Assembly (NCBI GenBank): GCA_964036275.1 | Contig: OZ038436.1 | Span: 18,875,904-18,939,903 of the forward strand | Source: Litoditis marina | Lineage: Eukaryota > Nematoda > Chromadorea > Rhabditida > Rhabditidae | Reading direction: 5' to 3' | DNA length: 64,000 nt | Translations under genes and position numbers: made by a program | Shown: piece after piece, positions 1 to 12,000 of the stretch | Numbering within the stretch: position 1 is the stretch's first letter | Layout: every line of letters starts with the position of its first letter | Notes under the pieces: model-generated | What the model saw: only the letters and a program-made list of their open reading frames with translations | What the model was told of the DNA's origin: nothing | The model's database searches: none

Positions 1-149
1 AGAAGATAAATGTGTCCGAAAAAGGAGAACCCGATATATAACTTCTTCTTTGGTTGCCTTTCAGTAGTAATTAAACGTCAACTATACAGAACTTCTACCA
101 GAACCAAGATCCAGGACACTAAAAGTTAAAAAATCCACACTCTCCATAC

Positions 150-1441
150 CTTGAGTGAAGTGATGTTGTTGCAGTCGTCTTCGCTGAAATCGATATTCAC
201 ATCATCCACACCAATGGCAGCACACATGTCCGCCGAGTTGGTGGTACTAGGGTCGGGATGGTCGCGCTTCTTGTTTGACGACTTCGACTTCTTGCTTTTC
301 GACTTCTTACTCTTTCCCTTTTGGCTTCCTGTAAGAATATACGTAACCGAATCTCTTAGGACAGCGTCGCTGGAATTTTCTGTATTTAAGTTCTAAGCGA
401 CCGTTCACAGTCTAGGCGCCGATTACATTTTCAGTGGGAAAAAATAAATCTTTTGATAATCCAAAACCAGCGTTCAAGGAGTTTCATCACACAAAACTTG
501 AGTTGCCGCCCGAATCTAGTTCTCTGAATACAGAGTCGAGTTTAGAAGACACAGGGAAATCAGTTCACGCTGTAACAGTAATTACAGTAATGTACTGTAT
601 CAGAACGACTTTTGTTCCAAGAAGTATCAGAGCTTTACATTACTTGCACCACGCCGCAACTGTAACTAAAGAACTATAGTACACTACTATACCTCAACTT
701 AACCATAACCTCAACTTCATGGTAATTCTGACATCGTTTCTGCGCTCTGAACCTTGGGCCTACCTCGTTCAAACAGCACTTAAAGCTTAAAGTTGAGAGA
801 ACATCATGTGATACTGTGTCGTGTAGATGTGTTGAATAAATACTGAAAATACTATATTTCAACGCTACTCACCACCGTCTGCTGATTGCGATTCCTCTCC
901 CTGGTCGCCGGCATCCTCATCACCATCCTCATTGGTCATCAGGGAATCCTCCTCCATTGGCTCGTCTACAATTACTTTATCAATATATTGATTTCCTTTA
1001 ATTGAGTTTATTAAATAATACAACTGTTTCGAGATGTGCACTTCAAAACTTTAAGTACGAGGGTATTTCCTGCACTTTTCCACATTCATGTCATCATGTC
1101 GTTACGCAAAGATAGATGATGCGCTGGATTGTCCAGTTACATCTGCTAGGATTGAGGTAACTCACGACTTTTGAGCTTATCTCAACTTTTTGGGATTAGG
1201 CGGCAGTTGAGTATGAGTAAATACGGAGAAGCCGTGGCAGCAGGTGGCCCGCTCCAAGAGGAGACGGGGCCCTATTGCTTATTAGCACTGTGCATGTATC
1301 GATTTCTTGAAAATCATGGGTAGGGAAGGGCGGGAGACTAATATTCACATCTAATCGTAATACTGAGATTAACATAAACATGAAATATGTACCGTCCATT
1401 CGGCCTTGGTTAGAATCATCCATGTCTTCCGCTTCAGCCAT
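150..1441 (-). CDS. CHD3/Mi-2-type chromatin remodeller, N-terminal part (runs off left edge)
   Basis: Three minus-strand exons (1441-1393, 965-873, 328-150) join in phase and give 106 residues. The protein starts MAEAEDMDD, has an acidic stretch (MEEDSLMTNEDGDEDAGD) and then a Lys/Ser-rich stretch (KSKKSKSKKSKSS). It ends in SADMCAAIGVDDVNIDFSED followed by a Thr-Ser-Leu-Lys segment, which resembles the CHD-N motif of CHD3/CHD4/Mi-2 proteins. Family members are SNF2-type ATPases of the NuRD/Mec complexes that slide nucleosomes in the nucleus; in C. elegans these are LET-418 and CHD-3. The PHD, chromo and helicase domains must lie beyond base 1. The exon-3 donor at 149 shows the gene continues leftward. 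Family call is from the visible N-terminus only; which paralogue cannot be told. Confidence 0.7.
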
Positions 1442-1576
1442 TCTTTGAGTTTGTACTTGGTACTTCTGAAAAAAGAATATGCACCTAGTTCCTTAGTTGT
1501 GTCGGACAAAGTGAGAGAGCTAGAGCACTATAGAGGGGGATAGAAGTAGAGTCTGATTGAAACATAGATTCGAGAA

Positions 1577-1667
1577 AAGAGAGAGAGAGAGAGATAGAGA
1601 GAGAGTTGGATAAAGAAAGAGATAGAGAGTTAGAGAGAGAGAGAGAAAGATAGAGTGAGAGAGAGAG

Positions 1668-1699
<32 letters not shown>

Positions 1700-1742
1700 G
1701 GGAGAGAGAGAGAGAGGAGAGAGGGAGAGAGAGAGAGAGTCA
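1577..1742. repeat. (GA)n-rich microsatellite upstream of the CHD gene
   Basis: About 165 bp of GAGA-type sequence with interruptions, beginning 136 bp upstream of the CHD start codon. Read on the gene's own strand it is CT-rich, as is common in nematode promoters. It could be promoter polypyrimidine or simply slippage-prone DNA. Confidence 0.9.
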
Positions 1743-2193
1743 TAGAGAGAAAGGATCAGAGATAGAACAGCAGAACAAGTGTGATTAATTCAGCTATCAC
1801 CGACTGAAAAATGGATAAAAGAACGCAATGAAGTGAAAATCCTAAAAAAAAGATATATATAGAATTTCATAATTTTATTTCACAACATGGATTCGGTAGA
1901 GGAAATAATGAAATGCAAGAAGTACATATTATAGACATTCTTAGAGAGTGAATATTCTAATAATTAAATTAATATAATAACAATATAAATAAAAAATGAC
2001 GGAGCGCTGAGCAGCAATTTTTCGATGGCGTCACACCGCGCGAAAATTCAAACGCTGTGAGTGGCGGGTAAATGGCATGCGCCTTTGCCGGAGCGAGATT
2101 GGGACATAATGCGGCGCCCACCCGGTGTCCCGCCGGAGCCGTGATCTGATTTTGACTTATATGGCCGAAAATCTCACCTCCCCTCTTAGTATC

Positions 2194-2669
<476 letters not shown>

Positions 2670-3046
2670 AAAAGTGCACTCTTCCAATAATACTACTCAA
2701 CTGAAAGGGCAGCCAAAAAAGTGGACTAGCAAATAGTGTCCCGCCGGAGGAGCTACTTCAGCTGTCCCATGGAGCGAACAATCGATACCAAGTCAAATTC
2801 GTTCTATTGACCCTGAACCGACAACAATTACTCCCACAGGGGGGCTCGCTCCATTACAAAGCAGGCTTATACAGTGCATGTTGCCGTATCCCACTATGTT
2901 TGTAGTTTGATTCTGACTTTTCAGTCAGAATTCGTGAACTCTGTCGTGCATCGACGTCAAACTACAACTCTCCACCTGACCCAATAAGAAAAGAAGTTCT
3001 TTTGAAATTGAAACCACTATGTTTCGATGGTTCGCGAAACGAAAAT

Positions 3047-3287
3047 ACTCATAGTCCTCACCATTCCTACTGAGACTCCTACAATATGGTTTTAAAAACT
3101 TTCCCCCTGTTTTAATCACGTAAATATCATAGAAAAGGTTAACAATTTTCGCATTAGATTCTGATTTCCTATTACAAGGAAATGTTTGAAAGAATTTTTG
3201 ACAATGTTGAAGTTTACAATACAAAACATTCACTGAAAACGCGAATGTGTACTGTAGGAGTCTCAGTAGGAATGATGTGGACTATAC
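3047..3287. mobile_element. Small inverted-repeat element, family with CAGTAGGAATG ends (copy 1)
   Basis: The left end near 3062 reads CATTCCTACTGAGACTCCTAC and the right end near 3252 is its reverse complement. Outer flanks (ATAGTCCTCAC and GTGGACTAT) are also loosely inverted. There is no coding capacity, as expected for a MITE. Related copies sit at 5550-6337 and 6417-6562. Confidence 0.7.
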
Positions 3288-5158
3288 AAAGATTCTCTTG
3301 ACTCACATTTATTTGCTCGAATCGACCAAAAGTGCAAAATGAAGCGTAGGAAAGATACCACCAGAGGAGTCACAAGTTCGAGTTGTATAGTTCTCGTTGT
3401 TCCTTCGTATACCCCGGCAAAATACAGTGGAACTTTCTCATGGTGTGTTTCCAAGCACATAATTGAGTTCACAAGATGATTTTGTCAGCACCAGAAAATT
3501 GCGAATATCTCAGAATGTTACCACAGACCAAACGTACAAGAACGTACACAAGAAAGTGTATCAGAGTATATCAACGTAACTTTCTCTGAGAATAGGTACA
3601 GTTCCGGTCATTCCTTACTGGGATTTGGCAGCGTGCCATCGAATAGTTCAGGCCATTGGAGTATTTCAAAAAACTGCAAATCTTCGTTAGTGGTGGTTCA
3701 CTTTCATGAAAACACTTGAATTAGAAAAGTTTTCGAAATATTGATGTTTGCTCTGAGAAATTGTCATCGGAAAACACAATGTCAATGAGTGTCAGTGGAA
3801 ATGAAATGAATTATAGATTCGTAAGTAGGCTAACCGAAGAGGCCTATCACTGAATATAACCTACGCGACCTCGTAAACTTACTCGAAGAATACCATTAGC
3901 AAGTCGACATTTGTAGTTTTGGAAAGTTTCTACCTTGGTTCGGGTTAAATTGATATTTTTCATCAGCACTTCTGTCCTTAGCCATGAGCTATAGTGGGAG
4001 TACTCACAAAAATCGCTAGTTTGACGGAAACAGTATACGAATGTATATCCTCCGTGCCTCATATTTTTGATTTTTCAATGGTCTCGTCTCTCATAATTAA
4101 TTTTCTAGTCTATTGGCTACATATTAGAATGGCATGTACTATACGATTATCTTTTTTTTCTCTTCCTCTTCTCTTTTCAGTAGTATACTTCACCCCCTTT
4201 TCCATCCCATACCCCCAAATTGGCACAACCCATATACATTGATAAATCTATTCTCTCACCCCCCAGGATCCTACATCACTTCCCCCTGATTTCCCCATAA
4301 GTACTGTTAATCCCCCTCAATGAGATAACCACCCTGGTCACACCCGTAAAGACATGAGAGCCCCCCGTATGGATTATATGGCTCAACAAGACAAAGGTGT
4401 TGGGTACTATCGTAGGTTAAAAAGGGGTGGGGCCTACCGTGTGAGAAGGGCATACCTTGACAATATCTCCACATCTCATTACTGGAGCATACATCTTCCA
4501 TCACAGGTCGTGCATATATCACGCACCTTATTCCTACTCTCTCTCGCCAGAATCTTTGACTTGTCATATTGCAGGTATACTACTGTTGCGTATCATCTCT
4601 CTCCGGTATTTTCGACCAAATTCGGCAATGGCCGAAACTACTGAGAGCAATATAAGCATCTGACAGGTTCACAGTTGTTACACATCTCATCGATTTGAGC
4701 ATCCTTCCGAAACTACCGAGGTCAATATACTATTCCTGGAGCATACATCTCTACTATGGTTCATGCGTACATCATGAACCTTTCCTTATTCCTACCACCC
4801 AACAGGCGCGAAACGTGAGGTTTGCAAATCGAGAGGTATTACACTAGATGTCGCTGCGGCCAAGAAAGTTTGCTTCAAAACAATGCTTGAACAAGTGAAT
4901 GCACTGGTTTTGCAAGATACACAGATGTTATAACAACAGAGCGGCTGGCGGTTGTGAAAAAGTTTGCTCAGGTGTACAGCAAACTACTAGAGAAGAGAGT
5001 AAAACCAGTAATGAATAAATTATTGGTAACGGAAGATTTTCATACACTTCCATACGGGTGGTCATTGTAATTGGTTAAAATAATTTTATTCGCGTGAAAA
5101 AAAATTATTCTCGTTCAACTCCCGACCTGTTCGCAGCACAAGGTGCGTCACGGCAAAC

Positions 5159-8100
5159 ATGCAAACCATCTCGACTAACGTTGCTCCCCCATGTCGCCCC
5201 AGTACACCCACCATCGATGAGGCCACCAACGCAATTACAGAAAGACTACGACGTTGTGAAGTAAGTTATTTTATTATTATACAACAACTTTCAGATGGAT
5301 AAAACTATGAGAGGTTAAAAAATAAAAAGTCACTGAAAGATGTTAAAAGTTTATCAGATAAATGAAACTATTAGAAGTTAAAAAAGGAAAAACCCCTAAA
5401 GATGTTAATCTATTTGAGCCGGTAATCAGTTATTGGTTGAAAAATAATAGAAACGTAGTCCGGATCCGGTGGAAGACGATCCTGAGAGTACATCTGAAAT
5501 ATTTGTTTTTGCTGATTTACACATTCAATATCACTTTATCTGAAAATCTTATAGTCGACACTAGGGTTGTTAAACTCGAACTCGAAACTCGACTCGACTC
5601 GAAAAAACTCGAAAATTTTCGAGTTGAGTCGAACTCGAAACTCGAAAACTCGAAATTTCACAAAACTCGAAAACTCGAAAACTCGAAAACTCGAAATTTT
5701 CCAAAAACGCGACAACTCGAAAACTCGAAAACTCGAAATTTCCCAAAACTCAAAAACTCGAAAACTCGAAAACTCGAAATTTCCCAAAACTCGAAAACTC
5801 GAAAACTCGAAAACTCGAAATTTTGAACGCGAAAACTCGAAAATCAAAATTTCGGACTCGAAAAATGTCTATTTTGGGTCCAAAAACACTCAAAACTCGA
5901 CTCGACTCGAAAAAAACTCGAAAATTTTCGAGTTGAGTCGAACTCGAAACTCGAAAACTCGAAATTTCCCAAAACTCAAAAACTCGAAAACTCGAAAACT
6001 CGAAATTTCCCAAAACTCAAAAACTCGAAAACTCGAAAACTCGAAATTTCCCAAAACTCGAAAACTCGATAACTCGAAAACTCGAAATTTCCCAAAACTC
6101 GAAAACTCGAAAACTCGAAAACTCGAAATTTCCCAAAACTCGAAAACTCGAAAACTCGAAAACTCGAAATTTTGAACTCGATTAACAACCCTAGTCGACA
6201 CCATTCCTATTGAGCCTCCTACACTTTTTTTTTGCAATGACTGTTTTCTAATGTGAAAATAGACTACGGCAACAGACGAACTTTCAGTTTTGTAGTCTTA
6301 CTGTAGCAGTCTCAGTAGGAATGAAAATCGACTATACATAGTTTCGCGAGTTACATAGTCTACATCAGTCCATTTTAAAATCTAATAGTACACTTTTCTC
6401 GGGTATATATGCGATATCATTCCAACTGAAACTCTTCAGTACATAGTTTTCAATGACTGACTCCATACGGTTTTTTGAAGCACCGACAATTAAACTGAAT
6501 CTTGTGAATGAAAAATATCCACTTTTCATGATCAGAGGTACTGTAAGAGTCTCAGTTGGAATGATAACATATATGATTACGACTACTAAACCCAATCGTT
6601 TTCAGGTTTGTCACTGGAGCACAATAGCATCGACACCGTGCGCATGTGGCAAAACCATTTGCGCTATCTGCAAAGAGATGAACGGCTGTTTGTATTGTAC
6701 ATAATGATTCCGCGCGTCGCGTGTGCGACAACTCGTCCCTTGTGATGCGACAACTCGCCCCCAGTGTTTTATCACAAAACTAGCTACAAACTAGATTTCA
6801 AAGTGAAATTAATAATTGTATAGTTTACGGCAAAGCAAAGAAATGTGAATAGAAAAACGGCATTTTGACAACCTATCCCGGCTGGAGGTGTGTATGCTAT
6901 CGTTTTGGGAGAGTTTGACTCGATGCTTGCCTTAGATGCCGCGAAAAACCCCCATATTGATTCAATCCTACAATTGTCATTTAAAATATGTTGAAATAAA
7001 CTTTATTTACTTTTAACCTCGCCGAAATAATGATCCAAAAATCATAGGCTTCTGTTTTGTGGGAATCTCGCGAGTTATGCATTTAATAAAAGGACTTTTT
7101 TGAAACGTCTTTTCTCAAAACTAATTTTGCAGTTCGGCAACAATCCCCAGCCGAGCCATCCGGGCGGACAGTTTGGGAACTTCCTGGAGAACATCAAAAA
7201 CTTTTTCGCACGTCTAGGTACATTTCAATGCCTGTTAGACACGTGTTAGTCCACGATAAGAGTAATATTTATTATAAACCGGACTAGTTTCGCAACTTCA
7301 TTTTGATCCCCGTTTGTAGTTTGACATCATTAATTTGAATGTTTTGCAGTACCACCACCACCGGGCGCCGCTATGCCTGCTCCCGGGTTCGGACTGCCAC
7401 AACCAATGGGAATTCCACACGCAACTCTACGGCCACACATGGGTACCGAGGGAAGAGTTGGCGGTAGGTTTTAATAGTGAACATTTCTATTCAGCGTAGG
7501 TCAGGGTGAAAATGACGTTGAATGACGTTAAAACAAATGCTGGATTGATTAACTGCCAGCAGACGAGAGTGGGTAGATCAAAGATATCAAAGATACGCAG
7601 ATGAGTTGGCCGCTCGCCAAACCCCGCCCCCGCCAAAGTACACAACGGTTGGCCCAAACCTTTACTTTCGACGTCGTTGCAGGCAGTGAGTTCCCGGAAG
7701 AGGTGAATGCGTGGGAGACTGTTGAACCAGACAGTTTGCATTCGATAGACGGAGAGACCAGGCAAGAGAGCACTGGCGATGAAGAGACGCCGACGGAGGA
7801 GGATATTTTTGAACAGGCTACGGGTGAGATCAGCTATAGAACACAGATGTTATCTATTACATAGCTAGAAGTTGTTGCGTATTACGTGAGTGAAACGTAA
7901 ACCTTTGACACAAGCTGGCGGTTTTGAGAGGACCACTCACTCAAGTTCAAGTTTGTCTCTGCATTCGGGGGTTTGTGGCTCCTTGCGAAGATTCTCGGAG
8001 ATCTCACTGACTCGGAACCCGCCGACTGAGTCGAAATTGAGACGGCAACGACAATGTCGCTGCCGTGACAAATTTCACTCATGAAAATAGCATATGTTTT

Positions 8101-8473
8101 GAGGAGACGCAGGCTGATAAACAACAGTTAAAACCGAGACGGCAACGACATTGTCCCGGCCGTCTCACGTTTTACTCATAGTTAGGAGTTTTTTTGTAAA
8201 AGCAAGCAGGAAAAACCTATAAGCGTGCAGAAATATTTGATTGACAAGCTGACGGAAGGAAAACGCATAGATAATGGCTTTGCTAGGTCCAACATAGTTG
8301 ACCAAAAAAGTTACCACGCAGAGAGAATATACGCATTTGCTGTGATCTCAGTTTAACAGTTGGAATAGGAGAGTTGTGTGGTGCACATATACTTGTTTAC
8401 CCCTTTACAAACATTTCTTCCAGAACGACCTCGCCAACTCCCCGGTCTGATAGAGTTCATGAGAAGACTATAG
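5159..8473 (+). CDS. RING-like zinc-binding protein with proline-rich and acidic regions (model partly unresolved)
   Basis: Exons 5159-5260 and 6606-about 6696 join in phase. They give eight cysteines spaced C-x2-C-x9-C-x-C-x4-C-x2-C-x5-C-x2-C (CEVC...TPCACGKTICAIC...GCLYC), which is RING-like but has Cys where most RINGs have His. A second chain closes perfectly among itself: 7133-7217, 7350-7463 (VPPPPGAAMPAPGFG), 7683-7823 (acidic, GDEETPTEEDIFEQ) and 8424-8473 (ends in MRRL, stop). The RING exon does not enter 7133 in phase. It does splice in phase straight to 7683, where the junction would itself supply the last cysteine. So the 7133 and 7350 exons may be alternative, may need an undetected exon, or may use the other frame of the 6606 exon. 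RING proteins are usually ubiquitin ligases; that role is inferred. Confidence 0.45.
5550..6337. mobile_element. CAGTAGGAATG-end inverted-repeat element (copy 2), interrupted by a foldback element
   Basis: Left half is TATAGTCGACA before the insert and CCATTCCTATTGAG after it. Right half is CAGTCTCAGTAGGAATG followed by AAAATCGACTATA at 6325-6337. The halves are inverted relative to one another, as in copies 1 and 3. The insert sits inside the left terminal repeat. Confidence 0.7.
5561..6194. mobile_element. Foldback element with CTAGGGTTGTTAA ends and ACTCGAAA tandem repeats
   Basis: The 634-bp element begins CTAGGGTTGTTAA and ends with its exact reverse complement. It is flanked by a 6-bp direct repeat TCGACA (5555-5560 and 6195-6200), a probable target-site duplication. 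The interior is a tandem array of AAACTCGAAAACTCGAAA-like units with an internal partial duplication (the GACTCGACTCGAAAAAA block near 5591 recurs near 5898). The open frames here come from the repeat and are not genes. Confidence 0.8.
6417..6562. mobile_element. CAGTAGGAATG-end inverted-repeat element (copy 3)
   Basis: 146 bp with ends ATCATTCCAACTGAAACTCT and AGAGTCTCAGTTGGAATGAT in inverted orientation. It is a divergent member of the family at 3047-3287, inside the first long intron of the RING-like gene. Confidence 0.65.
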
Positions 8474-9063
8474 TACCATAGATTCCTGAGAGGAACGACA
8501 AATTTGTTGTGATATTTGTACATTTTCGAATGATGATGAATTGTTTGAATATTCTATTCAATACGTTTTTGCTTTGAAATTGGCTTTTCGATGTTTTTGT
8601 GCTCTTGTTACCGTGGAAATGAGAACGGGGGAAAATAATGCGACGTTTCAAAGCAATATTGGACGAGTCTATTTTTCCGGTTCGCAAACGAAACCTTTTT
8701 CACGGTTTATCATATTGTCTAAATGGTAACTACATTATCGAACTTACGTAAAGACATAGTCTCTGTTTGTTTTCCCAGCTTATGATGAGTGGAAGAAGTT
8801 TTCGGAGCGATTTCTGAAGTTGTATCGTTATCAAGTTCGATAGATCAACGATTGATTCATTGTCTAATGATTATAGCACTTCTTCTGGGTTCTAACCAAG
8901 GATTTTATTTTGAATTTCTGCCATAGCGATCACGAGTATTAATTTCACAACAGCGTCGCTTTTTTCACAATATCATCTTATCAATCAAACCTCATACATC
9001 TTTCTTTTGTCTCTGTTTAGCTTCTCAGAAGTAAATCGAAGCTAAGAAGTCAACAGTTCATCA

Positions 9064-12000
9064 ATGAGTCTGTCCCCCAGTCCAAGAACGGTGCTGGTGC
9101 AACCACAAAGTACAATCAATGTGGTATGTCGTTTTATTGACACGTTGTATTGGTAGCTTCACCATTATCAGAAACACTTCTAGTAAATACTGATTTATAG
9201 TGATTAATCTGGGTATCTCCATGGAAAATTCATTTTTTTACTATTCGGACAGTATATCACTACATCGCCAGAACTAGTGTCTGAGCTTATATTTGGATTT
9301 GTCGGCTTCATCACAGTTGAATGAGGTAGAACACTTGAAAAGTGTTACCCCGGTACGAAATATCTTGAATTTTTTCTACGGTCAAGGCAATTTTAGAGAC
9401 CTATCACACCAAGAAGTTCAGCGAGCTCTGCAGTGGAAGAAACGGACAAGGTCACATAATTCATTTTGTTTTTCCACTTTTTGCTATTTTTGATTCGTAC
9501 ATTGGATCTATAGGTCGTTTTTAATGATCTCGGAAAGACATTCATGTTCATTTAGCACTCTCAAAACACCACCAAAATCAGTTTTCTCTCACTAGAAATT
9601 ACCTGCCCCTAATTCCAATCACACAGTGGGGGTTCAAGTATGAACGAGACAAAACTCAGTCTCCAACAGTCTTCTGTATACAACAAAGTGTAAACAGTTG
9701 CAGGGGCAACCGAACAAGGTCAAACAAGGAAGTGACACAGAAAATGGGAGGAAAAACTGTGAGAAAATTATATAGCTACCACCCTTTCCAAATGTTGAGC
9801 ATTCTTCAGAAAAAATACATCGTTCCGATTTCATAGTAAGGATAAAAGCTCGAGGTTTTTATAAAAAAATTGTTCTTCAACAACATGAAAAGTACATTTA
9901 CATTGAAATTGTGGTTTTCATAAAGATTGCTTCAGCAATCAGCATAGGAGAAACAGGACATGCGGGAGTGAAGAAAGTATCGTTCGGAGGTATGATTGCA
10001 TTCATATTCATCTACTGTACTTCTATGGCAACGGACTCATGTAAATGTTGGTGTAAGTATCTCTTTTGTTGACATTTTTCCACGAAAATTGGCTTTTCTC
10101 TGACGCCGTAGCAATGTGATTATTACGGAAAGCTCACATAACGCAAAAATATCCAGGAGCAAAATTTTTCATGGTGTTTGTCATCAAATTTCCCAGAAAT
10201 ATTGTGAGAAACAGATTTGAACATGAAGCTGTGTTCTGTTGAGGAATCGTTGGGAAAACGCTAGATGGTGCGCTGCTTCCAAACCCGACGTACCCCGTAC
10301 CAGTATCGAAAGAGATTCAACACATCTATGGTTGGTTGAACGAACTCATGTCATTTTTCGTAACTGGCTGAATATGTGGAGCTACGAAAAAACGACTACG
10401 GTGTCGTTTTTCTCAATCAAACTCAAGTCCGAAATGAGAACACCTGTACTGCGAATTAAAAAAGATCATGATAGTGAACACACGCTCGACATTCAAAACC
10501 ACGATAAAACCCATTTTTGAATCAATTTAAAGTGGGAGAGTACACTTCTGCTCTCAATTGATCACCAGTTCTGTCACAAACATGACAATTTGATGTTTAG
10601 CAGTTTCAAGTCTCCATTCAAACTATTGGAAGTTGATACTATATGAAATGACGAATTCAGTCTGTTCTATTTTACGGTCTCAGAGAGAAGTAACGAGCAT
10701 CTGACAGTCGTTCTACCGGAAGGGAACATCTCCTGTCCCTTTGTCGAGTTGGGCTGTCACCGCACCGGGCCACCACGCGACGTACAGAAACATCTGAGAG
10801 ACGACAGGTCACATTATTGTTAACAGACATTAGACTGCTTCAACGAAAACAACCTAGGTAGATCAGGCCAAAGGGAGTAACTACATCTTCGTTTTAGTTT
10901 GATCCCAACCAATACCATAATTTACGATTCCAATAAACAAAAACCACGGGATTAAACTACAAACACATGCGAAATAGATCAGATCCCATGTAGGCTTGCT
11001 ACGAGAGAAGCGAATACCATAAAAGTAGATCTTATCCTTCAAATGGTGCTTGTAGTTTTATCGCCGTGTATTTTGGCGTGTTTCAAAATTTGTGATGTGT
11101 CTAGGTTGTAGAGTTCCAAATACCACTCAAACTGTCAGGACAGGCTAAAATTTCAGAATGTCTCACGTGTGCCAGTTGGTCGAGTCGCTTCGTATTCTGA
11201 AGATGGCCAACGCGACGGAACTATCGCTCCAGATGCCGAAGGCCCACGAGGGAGACTGGGCCCTGGGGAAGGCACAGAATATCGTCGACAAGTTCGGGTG
11301 GGATAGAGGTTTTGCTCACTTTTCTGGTTATCAATGTGGACTCATAGTGCGAAGTTGTGGTGTTTTGCACTCAGAATAAAGCAAAACCGGTTTTCTGTCT
11401 CACCAGTAATATTCAATATTACCTTATATTCTTTTCAGTTTTTCGAGAAAGAAAAAACAAATAGTCGAATAAGAAGAGTCACACATTGGGCTTTTCTACA
11501 CTATCATACTTTAACAACAGTAATGTTGAACAATACTATTTTAACTATTTCACTTTCTAGAGCACAGTTCGTGTGGTGTGCAAAAATTTCGAAGGCCCTA
11601 CTAAGAAGAAGATTTCTGGACAAGAACGAGAAGCTTATATTCAGGTCGAACAACTTATTACGTCAAACGTTAAATCAAACGATACAATTCAAGTTCGTGC
11701 AAACGACCTTGTTTTAAAATAACAACGCGGAACTGGGGCTTATTTACATTTTACTCTTCACTCTCGTTTCAGGGAAAATGTTTTGAAACTTACTTTGATC
11801 GAGGTAATGTGTAAAACCAGTGAAAAACGAGAATATTTCTCTGCTTATTTGACTTTTTCAAGTATTTATACGTACTCCTATAATTTCTTTGTTGTGAAAA
11901 ACTGAGATCAGTAGTTGAGATTCTTAGCGAACAACATAATCAATATACATGGATTCTCCTGTTTCGGCGTTGTGTGCTCTAAGCTTTCTGTTTTACTTCG

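Noticed and set aside
4307..4644. Overlapping 86- and 96-codon frames on opposite strands
   Set aside because: No domain sense, no splice partners, and part of a locally duplicated non-coding segment.
5362..6237. Several 100-200 codon frames on both strands (Lys/Ser/Arg and Phe/Arg/Glu rich)
   Set aside because: Products of the ACTCGAAA tandem array inside the foldback element.
6883..6985. Possible extra RING-gene exon (IPAGGVYAIVLGEFDSMLAL)
   Set aside because: Protein-like, but no pyrimidine-rich acceptor precedes it and its donor does not fix the phase problem.
10239..10520. 93-codon open frame in the intron before the TRAF zinc-finger exon
   Set aside because: The exon chain closes in phase without it and it has no domain sense; the alternative piece with PVSKEIQHIYGWLNEL cannot be joined in phase.
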